DNA of 29,394 bases from JBBAEA01 sp041656175 (GCA_041656175.1 JBBAEA010000027.1:1-29394); one strand, 5' to 3'. Numbered from the stretch's first letter, positions 15,231 to 22,636 are shown. Notes: generated by a model from the letters alone, not told the origin. Program-made: numbers and translations.

Positions 15231-17375
15231 TTAGTCTTCGGAATATTCGCGTGTATAGTAGTAATAATACCCGCTGTAGGATGATGAATTGGCGCTTAGT
15301 GCGTTCAGGACAACGCCGAGGATGGGGGCGTTGACGCCTTGGAGCAGTTCGCGAGCGCGAATGAGCAGGGGGAGTTGGGTTTTGCCCGCTTTGGTAACGA
15401 TAATCACGCCGTCGGAGTACTGAGCCATGATAAGAGCGTCGGTAACCGCGGTAACGGGCGGCGAATCGATAATGATGTAGTCGTATTGGTTTTTGAGGGT
15501 ATTAAGCAGGGTGGTGAAAAAATCGCTTTGGAAGATTTCACTGGGGTTGGAGGGAATTTCGCCGCAAGGGAGGAGGTCGAGGTGTTCGACGGTGGTTTTT
15601 GTAATAACTTGCTCTAGGGTGGCCTCTTTGTTGAGGACGGCGGTTAGACCTTGTGCTTTGGGTAGGCCAAGAGCTTTGTAAAGTTTTGGGCGACGCAGAT
15701 CGGCTTCGATGAGGAGGACGCGGTGTTTGGTAAGAGCGTAGGTAACGGCGAGGTTGAGGGCAGTGGTGGTTTTTCCTTCTAGGGGAGAGGGAGAAGTGAT
15801 GAGGAGAACTTGGGATTTATCGGGTGGAAGCATGAATGAGAGCGTGGTGCGGAGCGTGCGAACGCATTCGGAGAGCGGGGATTTGGGGTTGTCGATGACG
15901 AAGCGGTAGGGATTTGTGGACTTCTTTTCGCGACCAGACTTTGGAATGGCGGGTACGACGCCAAGGAAGGGAAGACCAGCTTTGAGCTCGATATCACTTT
16001 GGTTTTTGATGCTGAGGTCGAGCAATTCGAGTACGAAAATAAGTGCGAAAGCCGCTAGCAGAGCCGCTAAAAGCGTGATGACGGCGTTGACGAATATGCG
16101 TGGGGAGATGGGAGATTTTGGGGCAACGGCCTTGTCGAGAATGCGGATATTATTGATATCGAGTAGTCTGTTGAGGGAGACTTCGTTGAGCTTTTTCTGT
16201 GAACTTTCAAAGAGGCGCTCTTGCTCGGCTTTTTGATTTTCGACCTGTTCATAGAGCAGCTTTAGCTGGTCGAGTTGTAGCGCCTCGGTTTTTAGTGCTT
16301 TAATTTGTTTGAGTATATCGGTGTCGAGTTTTACCAACGAGTTGTATTTAGCTTCGTAGCCTTTTTTTATGGCACTTAGCGATGTTGCGATGGCTTCGCG
16401 GGATAGCTCCATCTTTTCGCGTACAGATTGAACTTGCGAGGAATTTTCTAGGTAGGTGACCAAGAGTTTTCGCTCTTCTTGTTGCAAGTCGAGGTACTGC
16501 GCATACAGGCTTGAGAGTGTTTGGGTGTCGGCGAGTATTTCATAGGAACGGACGTTATGAAGTTCGGGGCTTAGCTTTTCTAACTCCGCGACAACGTAGC
16601 CAGCTTGCAGTTTTTGGGTCTCAATTTCGACTCTGCGGTTAAGCAGCGATTCGAGTAACTGGTTAGTGAGCTTTTGTTGCTCCAAGGGGTTTGAGTAGAG
16701 TATTTGGTGTTCGTTTTTAAAAGCGTTCAGCGCATTACTTGCGTTTGTAAGTCGCGTTTCGTAATCGGCATACTGCTCTTTGATAAAATCGAAGGTATTG
16801 TTGAGCGAAGTGAGTCTATGTTCCGAATTTTGTTCAGAGTATGCATCAGCAACGGCATCTGCTAATCTGGCGGCGATTTCGGGGCGTTGGTGTCGCACTT
16901 TGATGTAGACTAGACGCGTTGCAGGGACGGACTCGATGGTGATCATGCCAAGGAGGTGGCTGACGGGATCGACGTCTTCGAGCATTTTTTGTAAAACGTC
17001 GCTTTGCTTAATTTTGTCAAAGCCCAAGAACTCTAAGTTTGATGCGAGAGCAAGATCGTCGACAACCCGTTGTGCGACGTTTCGGGAATGCATCACTTTG
17101 AGTTGCGTATCGTAGTAGGTGTCGCGTAAATACCACTGTTGCGTGTCGTAGTTATCGATCGCGTTGATGGTGGGGGGTTCGGGGTTAATAATAACAGCGG
17201 TCGTAGCCTGATAAATGCGCGGCTGCTTTAGCGTATAAATAATACCCAAAGCCGAAATAATCATAAAACAAAGTACAAAGAGCCAAAAACGCTTGCGAAT
17301 AACAGAGATGTACTCGCGTATGGGCATGGCTTGATTCTGCTGTACTTGTGCGTTTATCGCGTGAGTCGTTGGCAT
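15231..17375 (-). CDS. Wzc-type polysaccharide co-polymerase / tyrosine autokinase (PCP-2a)
   Basis: These inner-membrane proteins control polysaccharide chain length and export through autophosphorylated oligomers. The 714-residue protein has a Wzz domain opening IREYISVIRKRFWLFVLCF with TM1 near 29-48, a long periplasmic coiled coil (about 190-420), the PKSPISP motif before TM2 (near 430-460), and a cytoplasmic BY-kinase: Walker A PSPLEGKTTT with Lys535, Walker A' LLIEADLRRPK, Walker B YIIIDSPPV, and a C-terminal tyrosine cluster (YSGYYYYYTREYSED). The first acidic residue of Walker A' is Glu where family members usually have Asp. The ATG lies six bases after the OPX stop. It is the last gene of the export operon. 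Confidence 0.95.
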   Translation of the reverse strand: MPTTHAINAQVQQNQAMPIREYISVIRKRFWLFVLCFMIISALGIIYTLKQPRIYQATTAVIINPEPPTINAIDNYDTQQWYLRDTYYDTQLKVMHSRNVAQRVVDDLALASNLEFLGFDKIKQSDVLQKMLEDVDPVSHLLGMITIESVPATRLVYIKVRHQRPEIAARLADAVADAYSEQNSEHRLTSLNNTFDFIKEQYADYETRLTNASNALNAFKNEHQILYSNPLEQQKLTNQLLESLLNRRVEIETQKLQAGYVVAELEKLSPELHNVRSYEILADTQTLSSLYAQYLDLQQEERKLLVTYLENSSQVQSVREKMELSREAIATSLSAIKKGYEAKYNSLVKLDTDILKQIKALKTEALQLDQLKLLYEQVENQKAEQERLFESSQKKLNEVSLNRLLDINNIRILDKAVAPKSPISPRIFVNAVITLLAALLAAFALIFVLELLDLSIKNQSDIELKAGLPFLGVVPAIPKSGREKKSTNPYRFVIDNPKSPLSECVRTLRTTLSFMLPPDKSQVLLITSPSPLEGKTTTALNLAVTYALTKHRVLLIEADLRRPKLYKALGLPKAQGLTAVLNKEATLEQVITKTTVEHLDLLPCGEIPSNPSEIFQSDFFTTLLNTLKNQYDYIIIDSPPVTAVTDALIMAQYSDGVIIVTKAGKTQLPLLIRARELLQGVNAPILGVVLNALSANSSSYSGYYYYYTREYSED

Positions 17376-17381
17376 GGTGCT

Positions 17382-17987
17382 CTAAAATACGGTCGATGGG
17401 ATAAAGACTAGGTCTGCGGGGTGTAGGCAGACGTTAGGCGCCTTGGCCGACAAGATATCGTAGTAGGGCACGGTAACGGCGAGTGTGCTATTGTCCGCTT
17501 TACGCGTAATCACCACGGAGTTGGCTTGAGCTCTTGGTGTAAGCCCACCCGACTGTGCAATAACATCGGTTAGCATAAGCCCAGGCCTAAACTCAACAAT
17601 ACCAGGCCTATTCACCTGGCCATCGACCGTGACCGCGGTTCGCGAAACTTCTTTATTGATGCAGACCACTGAAGGATTGCGCAAATAAGTCTTCTCTAAG
17701 CCATCTCTAACGATGCTCTCAATTTCGTCGCACCTCAAGCCCTCAACCCTAAGCTCCCCCAAAATTGGGAAGCTCAGCGTACCCCTTGGCGATACCTCGT
17801 ACTCACCCGATAACTCTGCTTCACCAAAAACGCGTATTTCGAGGCGATCCCATGGTGAGAACCGCCCCAACTCAACGCTGGTTGGACAAGTTTTAAGTTG
17901 CTCTTGCCAGTCTTTGGATACAGAGCCAGCACACGCCGTTAAGAGTAGCAGAGCAGCGACGTAGAGCCACAAAAAGTTAATATTCAT
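17382..17987 (-). CDS. Short OPX (Wza-like) polysaccharide export lipoprotein
   Basis: OPX proteins carry capsule or exopolysaccharide across the periplasm and outer membrane. This 201-residue protein has a lipobox (LLTAC, Cys19), a polysaccharide-export domain (about 38-110: SPWDRLEIRVFGE, GTLSFPILGEL, YLRNPSVVC) and one SLBB domain (about 115-190: VTVDGQVNRPGIVEF, LTDVIAQSGGLTPRA). E. coli Wza has 379 residues. The extra SLBB domain and the C-terminal amphipathic helix that forms its outer-membrane pore are absent, so this protein cannot span the outer membrane in the Wza manner. The ATG at 17987 overlaps the end of the upstream beta-barrel gene by 11 bases (TATGAATATTAA), implying coupling. 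A TTG at 17993 is a weaker alternative. Confidence 0.93.
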   Translation of the reverse strand: MNINFLWLYVAALLLLTACAGSVSKDWQEQLKTCPTSVELGRFSPWDRLEIRVFGEAELSGEYEVSPRGTLSFPILGELRVEGLRCDEIESIVRDGLEKTYLRNPSVVCINKEVSRTAVTVDGQVNRPGIVEFRPGLMLTDVIAQSGGLTPRAQANSVVITRKADNSTLAVTVPYYDILSAKAPNVCLHPADLVFIPSTVF

Positions 17988-19170
17988 AGGCAAAACTTAG
18001 CCCGACGACATGTTGCATGTAAGAGCCGAGGTCCGCTTCGGAGCGATTGATACGCATCTTGTAGTCTATACCCAGCTTCAAGCCCGCAAAGAAGTGATAG
18101 TACAAGTTGCTAGAAATTCCAAACAACAAGTCTCGTCGCTGATCGGGCTGAAAGTGGATGATACTTGTGGTAAATGCCAAACTCAAACTCAAACGTTGGA
18201 TAAATAACGCGTCATAACCGAGTTTAATGCGGTGAAACTTATAAAAGGGCCCAGAGCTCGAATTTTCGTGATCCTTTTTATAGCCGACACTCAAACGCAT
18301 ATCTTTTGTAAATTCGTAGCCAAGGTCGGCATTCATAATAAACATGTGCTCTTTGTACGAACCGTGATACAAAGCATATGAATAACCTAGCCCCAAAGAA
18401 TAGGATAGACTCGATAAAAGCAAGCCATTCAAGCCCGCCTTCACCCTAAAGGGCGTCCCCAGCGCGTTCCTATCCGACCCAGCGGAATCCGCACCAACAT
18501 AGTGAATGATGCGTTGATCGAGCAAAAGCGTTAGGCTTGATACAGGCAAGAAATTCCACTTTGTCAGCAACTCAAATCGGTGGTCAAGGTAGGTGAGTTC
18601 GCTGTGACTAGGGTATATAAAGGAATTAAGGGTATAGCCTATTTTTTGTGAAAAAATCTTGCCCTCACCCGGCTGAATGGTAAAGTTCGCGCCCCCCGCA
18701 AGATAGTGGTTTTTGTGGTCTTGGCGAAGATTTTCGTCTTCGGGCTGATCTACATAACTGTAGGATAGCAATGGCGCAATGCGCAAAATCCGCGTTTTGA
18801 ATAAATCCGCATTCGTCGCCAAACGCACAGACCACCCATAATCTGCATAAGCATCCCCAGCACCAAAAAATTGCATCCAGTTAAAGGACGTTTTGGCGTC
18901 CCAATCGTGATCTGGGTGATTTTTCAGTTTTGCTCGCAAACTCACGCCCGCATCAAGGTAGCCGTCCGCCTGCGCATCGCCAGAACCATGTCCCTTATTG
19001 GAGTTAAAACCGATATCGAGCTTTGCACCGGGGTGAATCAGTACACTACCCGCTAAGATCCCCTCTGGTTCAGGCCCCTTTGGGCTAGCTTTTGCGCCAT
19101 TGACTACAAAAAGCAACAGTGTCGCAAAAACCATAAATTTTAGACAAACTTTACACATAAGAGCTGCCAC
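17977..19170 (-). CDS. Outer-membrane beta-barrel, candidate OPX-partner export pore
   Basis: The 397-residue protein has a signal peptide (cleavage near AKA-S) followed by about 365 residues of alternating amphipathic strands rich in Tyr, Leu and Gly (LAGGANFTIQPGEG, LSYSLGLGYSYALYHGSYK, ADLGYEFTKDMRLSVGYKK). It ends with aromatic FAYEY, an outer-membrane barrel signature. The length suits 16-18 strands. Its 3' end overlaps the short OPX gene, and the Wzc-type kinase follows. Barrels in this position (EpsX/WzpX type in Myxococcus) are known to complete the outer-membrane pore for OPX proteins that lack one. The assignment rests on context and barrel character, as I see no diagnostic motif. 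The start is GTG with GGAA upstream. An ATG four codons in (19158) is possible. Confidence 0.85.
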   Translation of the reverse strand: MAALMCKVCLKFMVFATLLLFVVNGAKASPKGPEPEGILAGSVLIHPGAKLDIGFNSNKGHGSGDAQADGYLDAGVSLRAKLKNHPDHDWDAKTSFNWMQFFGAGDAYADYGWSVRLATNADLFKTRILRIAPLLSYSYVDQPEDENLRQDHKNHYLAGGANFTIQPGEGKIFSQKIGYTLNSFIYPSHSELTYLDHRFELLTKWNFLPVSSLTLLLDQRIIHYVGADSAGSDRNALGTPFRVKAGLNGLLLSSLSYSLGLGYSYALYHGSYKEHMFIMNADLGYEFTKDMRLSVGYKKDHENSSSGPFYKFHRIKLGYDALFIQRLSLSLAFTTSIIHFQPDQRRDLLFGISSNLYYHFFAGLKLGIDYKMRINRSEADLGSYMQHVVGLSFAYEY

Positions 19171-19271
19171 TTCAATTCCGCTTCTACAGTATTCTCGATC
19201 CCTAAACCGCTCTCAAGACTCTCACTTCCTGATCGTCAATCCGAATAAATTACCATGTCAAAAACTACAAA

Positions 19272-19823
19272 TTACATATAAGGTGAAGCATCCGCTGCAG
19301 GCTTTGTCGTAGCATCCGACTCTGGGCTGGTAAGCCCATCGCCTTCTAGGCAAGGTTCTATCTTGCAGCTACGTTTAGCTTCCAACTTTGTTGGACCCGT
19401 ATACTCAAGATTCGCCCCAACACAGCCCATCATCTCATGCCCTAGCGCAACGCATCGTGTTGCCGCCATGTTACCCAGCTTCATATGATGCAAACTCGCC
19501 GCTTCATCGTTGCGATTCACAGCATCCGAAAGGTTGGCATTGCTGTTTTGTACAACGCTCAAAAACCCCTTAGCGGCCACAAGCTTCTCGTTAATGCAGT
19601 CCATCCTGCTCACGTCTTCTTGCTTTTTGGCATCCGCCAAGAGCTGCCCACCGCGCTCGATAACTTCTTGCACCTGCCGCACGTAGTCCGCAGATGTGCT
19701 GAGTTTCTCCGCCGCGCTTAGCGCATTAAGATCATCCTCCGACATTGCGCCCTCCTGCGCCGTCGCACTCAGCCCCATCGCTCCCAATAATAAAACTAAT
19801 GATAAAGTCAATATTTTGCGCAT
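19272..19823 (-). CDS. Secreted Cys-containing protein heading the export operon
   Basis: I do not recognise a named family. The ATG at 19823 is favoured over upstream starts because AGGAGG (19831-19836) lies seven bases before it and a clean signal peptide follows (MRKILTLSLVLLLGAMGLS, cleavage near ATA-Q). The mature part, about 160 residues, is mostly helical and acidic: ADYVRQVQEVIERGGQLLADA, then DEAASLHHMKLGNMAATRC. It has five Cys (DCINEK, TRCVAL, MGCVGA, SCKIEPC) and a low-complexity Ala/Thr/Pro tail. It is probably periplasmic. It lies about 100 bases upstream of the beta-barrel gene on the same strand, so it may be the first gene of the polysaccharide operon or a separate unit. Confidence 0.8.
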   Translation of the reverse strand: MRKILTLSLVLLLGAMGLSATAQEGAMSEDDLNALSAAEKLSTSADYVRQVQEVIERGGQLLADAKKQEDVSRMDCINEKLVAAKGFLSVVQNSNANLSDAVNRNDEAASLHHMKLGNMAATRCVALGHEMMGCVGANLEYTGPTKLEAKRSCKIEPCLEGDGLTSPESDATTKPAADASPYM

Positions 19824-20114
19824 TCTCTGCCTCCTACCACATAGGCTCATCGCAAGCCATGAATGAATACATGCAAAATTTGTGCCCACGGGCAAACAAT
19901 TCTTACAGCACCCTCACAGGCAACTCACTTCACCTTTAGTTCTATTCACCGACAAGATCAAGAACAGAGCGAATATTATCGCATTTTTTACGATTTTTAA
20001 GGGCAAATCGCATTTTTTTAATATACAGCAACCATAACATAAAATTTCACTCAATTCTTCAGCGTCTGCTCTTCTTTATAGAGGATTATGCTTGTTATTT
20101 TCGATTATTTTTGT

Positions 20115-20173
20115 GGGGGAAGTTTCCCCCTACGTGTCAACCCCGCGCTGTGCGCGGGTTTGCCACTACCCCC
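20115..20173 (-). repeat. Palindromic element family A, minimal copy A6
   Basis: On the plus strand GGGGGAAGTTTCCCCC-TACG leads into a short central palindrome (ACCCCGCG-CTGTG-CGCGGGT) and ends CACTACCCCC. At 59 bases it keeps the family's two boundaries and the extra G next to TA, but reduces the central stem to the minimum. A further GC-rich hairpin (CCGCGGGGACACCCCGCG) follows at 20175-20192, as at copy A1. The AT-rich stretch 19840-20110 holds nothing I recognise. Confidence 0.8.
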
Positions 20174-20298
20174 TCCGCGGGGACACCCCGCGACGCCCCG
20201 TTCCATTTTGGCCACAATGAGGTTTTTCGCCTGCTCTTGCTAGCGCAAGCTCTGGCGCGTCTTAAGCGTGCACACGCATCAAAAAAGCAGGTGCCCCG

Positions 20299-20327
20299 TT
20301 GACAAGCGAGCGCAGAATCATGACAAT
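20299..20327 (+). promoter_or_regulatory. Promoter of the SEC-C gene
   Basis: A perfect TTGACA (20299-20304), a 17-base spacer and GACAAT (20322-20327) predict initiation near 20334. This shows that the longest open frame, which begins at this same TTG, is not the real start of the gene. Confidence 0.75.
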
Positions 20328-20338
20328 GCTTGCGCTGG

Positions 20339-20358
20339 GGAGCAAAAATTTTTGCTCC
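20339..20358 (+). promoter_or_regulatory. Perfect 20-bp palindrome at the start of the SEC-C transcript
   Basis: GGAGCAAAAATTTTTGCTCC is a perfect inverted repeat with no spacer. It lies a few bases past the predicted transcription start and 33 bases before the ATG. Its position suits an operator, and its form suits a 5' hairpin. Confidence 0.6.
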
Positions 20359-20391
20359 AATCTTTTTATGGATTCTAAACTGAGAGTAAGC

Positions 20392-21033
20392 ATGGCACAA
20401 CTGCAACGAAATGACATCTGCCACTGTGGAAGTGGAAAAAAATACAAGAACTGCTGTTTACGCAAGGATGAAGCTGTCTCGCAGCTATCTAAGCAAAATC
20501 GCGATGTGACAGAGGTCGTAAAACCTCAGATGGGGCCTTACCTATTTTGGAAACAGTGGTCCGCAGCCTGTGCGCGTAATGAGTTTGGTTTGGTATACCA
20601 AATGTTAGAAGACAACGGGAGTCTCAAAAAGGCCTTCGCTTCCGACGAAGACTTTTTTGTAAACTTGCGCGAAATAGGTTTGGCCTACGAGCCGTTGTGG
20701 AGACTAGAAAAAATGAAGCTCAACGGCAGTTCAGCGATACTTTTGGCGCGTAGAACTGATGACAGTGACAAGAACGCGGACGTGTGTGCGGCAATATTAC
20801 GCATGCAAAAAGGCGAATTTGGCTGGAGAGTAAGCGAAATAGAGCAGCGACGTGTAAAGCCCGAAAAAGACCTTGTGTTGGGCTATGAATTATTTGGCAT
20901 CTCTAGTGTAGAGCACGACTACAGAGAGAAGCTCAAGACTGGTTGGACGCGTCCAAACCTAGCCGATGATGTCGTGGCAAATTCGGAAACTAGCCCAGTT
21001 ACAACAGAGAGCGCCGAGGCGCCTAGCACCTAA
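20392..21033 (+). CDS. SEC-C zinc-motif protein of unknown function
   Basis: The 213-residue protein opens with MAQLQRNDICHCGSGKKYKN followed by CC. This is a SEC-C motif (C-x-C ... C-C), the zinc-binding module found at the SecA C-terminus and in many small proteins. The remaining 190 residues (WKQWSAACARNEFGLVYQML, then FFVNLREIGLAYEPLWRLE) look like a soluble alpha/beta domain that may resemble a YchJ/NTF2-like fold, but this is uncertain. The last 20 residues are low-complexity Thr/Ser/Glu. There is no signal or membrane segment. The start at 20392 is chosen because the promoter and palindrome (20299-20358) occupy the upstream part of the longer frame. It is a single gene, followed by a GTGGGGCGCTGCCCCAC hairpin at 21052-21068. 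Confidence 0.82.
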   Translation: MAQLQRNDICHCGSGKKYKNCCLRKDEAVSQLSKQNRDVTEVVKPQMGPYLFWKQWSAACARNEFGLVYQMLEDNGSLKKAFASDEDFFVNLREIGLAYEPLWRLEKMKLNGSSAILLARRTDDSDKNADVCAAILRMQKGEFGWRVSEIEQRRVKPEKDLVLGYELFGISSVEHDYREKLKTGWTRPNLADDVVANSETSPVTTESAEAPST

Positions 21034-21100
21034 GAAAGCTCTGATTTAAGGGTGGGGCGCTGCCCCACCTCAGCATTACGTATTTCTTTTGAGTTTGCGC
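21033..21100 (+). repeat. Short repeat with GC hairpin (family B type)
   Basis: The segment AAGAAAGCTCTGATTTAAG-GGTGGGGCGCTGCCCCACC, then GCATTACGTATTTCTTTTG, recurs inverted at 24526-24585. Related CTCTGATTCATTGGGGCT hairpins occur near 15014 and 21660. The hairpin here lies just past the SEC-C stop and could end its transcript, although no T-run follows. Confidence 0.65.
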
Positions 21101-21409
21101 GGGGGGAACCTTTTTTCTTTTTGCAAAAGAAAAAAGGTTCCCCCCGCACCCCCCTCTCTTCAATCGCGACACGGATGTCAGCGATTGGTCGCGGCTGAGG
21201 CCGCGCGCGAAGCGGCCACAGCCTGGACGGCTGTGGCACTAAAAAGAAAACACTCTTTTAAGCACTTCTCGAATAAAATGTCATTCTATCTTCACCTTGC
21301 CTTATTTTATTAGCATTTTAGCTTATGTTTCTCTACAAAATGTCTCATTTTGTTTAAAACTGTATCGGATTTGTAAAATTAAATTCACCATTTCTAGCCG
21401 CGCAAAGGT
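21101..21409 (+). repeat. Dispersed repeat family C, copy 2 (complete)
   Basis: It begins with a perfect 21-bp hairpin: 21101-21121 (GGGGGGAACC, six T, C, four T) pairs with 21125-21145 around a TGC loop. It continues through the GC-rich folded block (CAATCGCGACACGGATGTCA, then GCCACAGCCTGGACGGCTGT) to GCAAAGGT. It matches 1-285 with its first part nearly unchanged. No gene was found in it. Confidence 0.88.
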
Positions 21410-21615
21410 TTTTAATGGTGAGGTTTTGCTTCAGATCAAAGGCCTCTTCTTACAACAACAATGTTGATGATTTGGGCATAAAAGATTTCCGTAATGATAA
21501 GTGCCCCACGCCCCGCTAAAGGCTATCGCCCTTAGAACCCTTCCTCTGTGTAACATATTGATTTTATTGGCTTTTATTTTGAAAACTCGCCTACCTCTCT
21601 TTAGCTTCGTTAGCT

Positions 21616-21655
21616 CTATTTTTCGCGGTTTTCGCATGGATTAGAGTATCCCTAA
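21616..21655 (+). repeat. Exact 40-bp direct repeat, copy 1
   Basis: These 40 bases (CTATTTTTCGCGG...GTATCCCTAA) are identical to 21773-21812, 157 bases away. Each is preceded by an ATTGATTTTATTG motif (near 21551 and 21723), so a unit of about 100 bases is duplicated with only its right end perfectly kept. A family B hairpin (TTGGGGCTAGCGCCCCAA) lies between them. Confidence 0.8.
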
Positions 21656-21772
21656 GGAAGCTCTGATTCATTGGGGCTAGCGCCCCAAACCCCGTCTATG
21701 GGCTTTGTCTTGCATGTAGCGCATTGATTTTATTGAGTTTTTTAGACCTTCCTGCTTTTTGTTTTGACCGCG

Positions 21773-21812
21773 CTATTTTTCGCGGTTTTCGCATGGATTA
21801 GAGTATCCCTAA
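21773..21812 (+). repeat. Exact 40-bp direct repeat, copy 2
   Basis: This is identical to 21616-21655. It lies 30 bases upstream of family A copy A3. The whole of 21034-22140 is a non-coding stack of repeats (B, C, D and A types), and no gene was supported there. Confidence 0.8.
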
Positions 21813-21842
21813 CTACGCTAGTTCTTCTTTAACTGCTTTTGA

Positions 21843-22061
21843 GGGGGTAGCGCAAGATCACCCGATAAATACGCTTAAAGCCGCATCTTGTGCGGTGGAT
21901 GGAATGCATGCCATCCATGGCATGCAGCCCTATGAGCCGCCTACGGCGTTCGATTTCGACATCCATGTCGAAATCCTGGCGACTAGCCGATACGACGCAC
22001 AAGATTTTGCGGCTTTTGGCGTATTTTGAGGGAAGCTTGCGCGCAGGGGGAGACTTCCCCC
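21843..22061 (+). repeat. Palindromic element family A, copy A3 (largest intact)
   Basis: The left side is GGGGGTAGCGCAAGATCACC and the right side GAAGCTTGCGCGCAGGGGG followed by AGACTTCCCCC. The main arms TACGCTTAAAGCCGCAT-CTTGTGCG and CGCACAAGA-TTTTGCGGCTTTTGGCGTA pair. The apex is enlarged by three more hairpins: GCATGCCATCCATGGCATGC (21907-21926), GCCGCCTACGGC, and GATTTCGACATCCATGTCGA extended by AATC. It therefore resembles a branched RNA. Confidence 0.88.
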
Positions 22062-22141
22062 ACAAAAGAAAATAGCATAAACAACGGTTCGGGCAGAGCC
22101 TCTGTATATGTATTTTGCTTGGCTTGCGAAAGTTTGGCTAT

Positions 22142-22150
22142 TGTGATAAT
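22142..22150 (+). promoter_or_regulatory. Extended -10 promoter of the YbjN-PspA operon (candidate)
   Basis: TGTGATAAT gives a TG-extended -10 (GATAAT at 22145-22150). TTGCGA at 22124-22129 is a possible -35 with a short 15-base spacer. Initiation near 22157 leaves a leader of about 47 nt. No sigma54 (-24/-12) site, the usual pspA control in enterics, was seen. Confidence 0.5.
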
Positions 22151-22203
22151 TTTTGCTGGCGCCGTGGTTAGCGCTTTTTACAACCAGCATTTGGAGGCTT
22201 CGC

Positions 22204-22584
22204 ATGAAAACCAACGAAGATATTGAACGGTATTTGATTGAGATGAATTTGCCCTACGTAACACTTGAACAGGGCGTGTGGAAGCTGGATAACGACGAAG
22301 AGGGCGTGGATAATATTTTGATTATCCATACGGAGCCGATTATAGTGTTCCGAATTAATTTGATGGACGTACCCAAGAATTCTAAGGAGGCGCTATACGA
22401 GGAGCTGCTGCGGCTCAACGCGACAGAGATGCTGGGCGGTGCCTATGGTATAGAAGATGGTAAGGTTATTATTATTGATACGCTGCAGTCGGAGAATTTG
22501 GATTTCAATGAATTTCAGGCTGCCGTTGACTCACTAACCTTGGCTTTAACCGAACACTTCGAAATACTAAAGAAGTATTTGTAG
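22204..22584 (+). CDS. YbjN / type III-chaperone-like small protein
   Basis: This is a 126-residue soluble protein: helix (TNEDIERYLIEMNL), then beta strands (VWKLDN, NILIIHTEPIIVFRINLMDV), helix (KEALYEELLRLNATEMLGGA), strands (YGIEDGKVIIIDTL) and a final helix (FNEFQAAVDSLTLALTEHFE). This alpha-beta-alpha-beta-alpha order is the YbjN/CesT-like fold. GGAGG six bases before the ATG at 22204 fixes the start, and the longer frame to 22153 has no ribosome site. It is followed after 52 bases by pspA, with no terminator between, which suggests an envelope-stress partner. Family membership is by fold pattern, so its molecular role is unproven. Confidence 0.78.
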   Translation: MKTNEDIERYLIEMNLPYVTLEQGVWKLDNDEEGVDNILIIHTEPIIVFRINLMDVPKNSKEALYEELLRLNATEMLGGAYGIEDGKVIIIDTLQSENLDFNEFQAAVDSLTLALTEHFEILKKYL

Positions 22585-22636
22585 TCCAATATTTCATATT
22601 TCCGCAGTAACCGTTAAACGGTAAGGAGCATAGACC

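Noticed and set aside
14889..15284. 131-residue plus-strand open frame
   Set aside because: It runs through tandem repeats and copy A2 into the antisense of the tyrosine-kinase gene, and has no ribosome site or family likeness.
20299..20391. N-terminal extension of the SEC-C protein
   Set aside because: The TTG start is the -35 box of a good promoter, and a palindrome occupies the rest. The ATG at 20392 places the zinc motif near the N-terminus.
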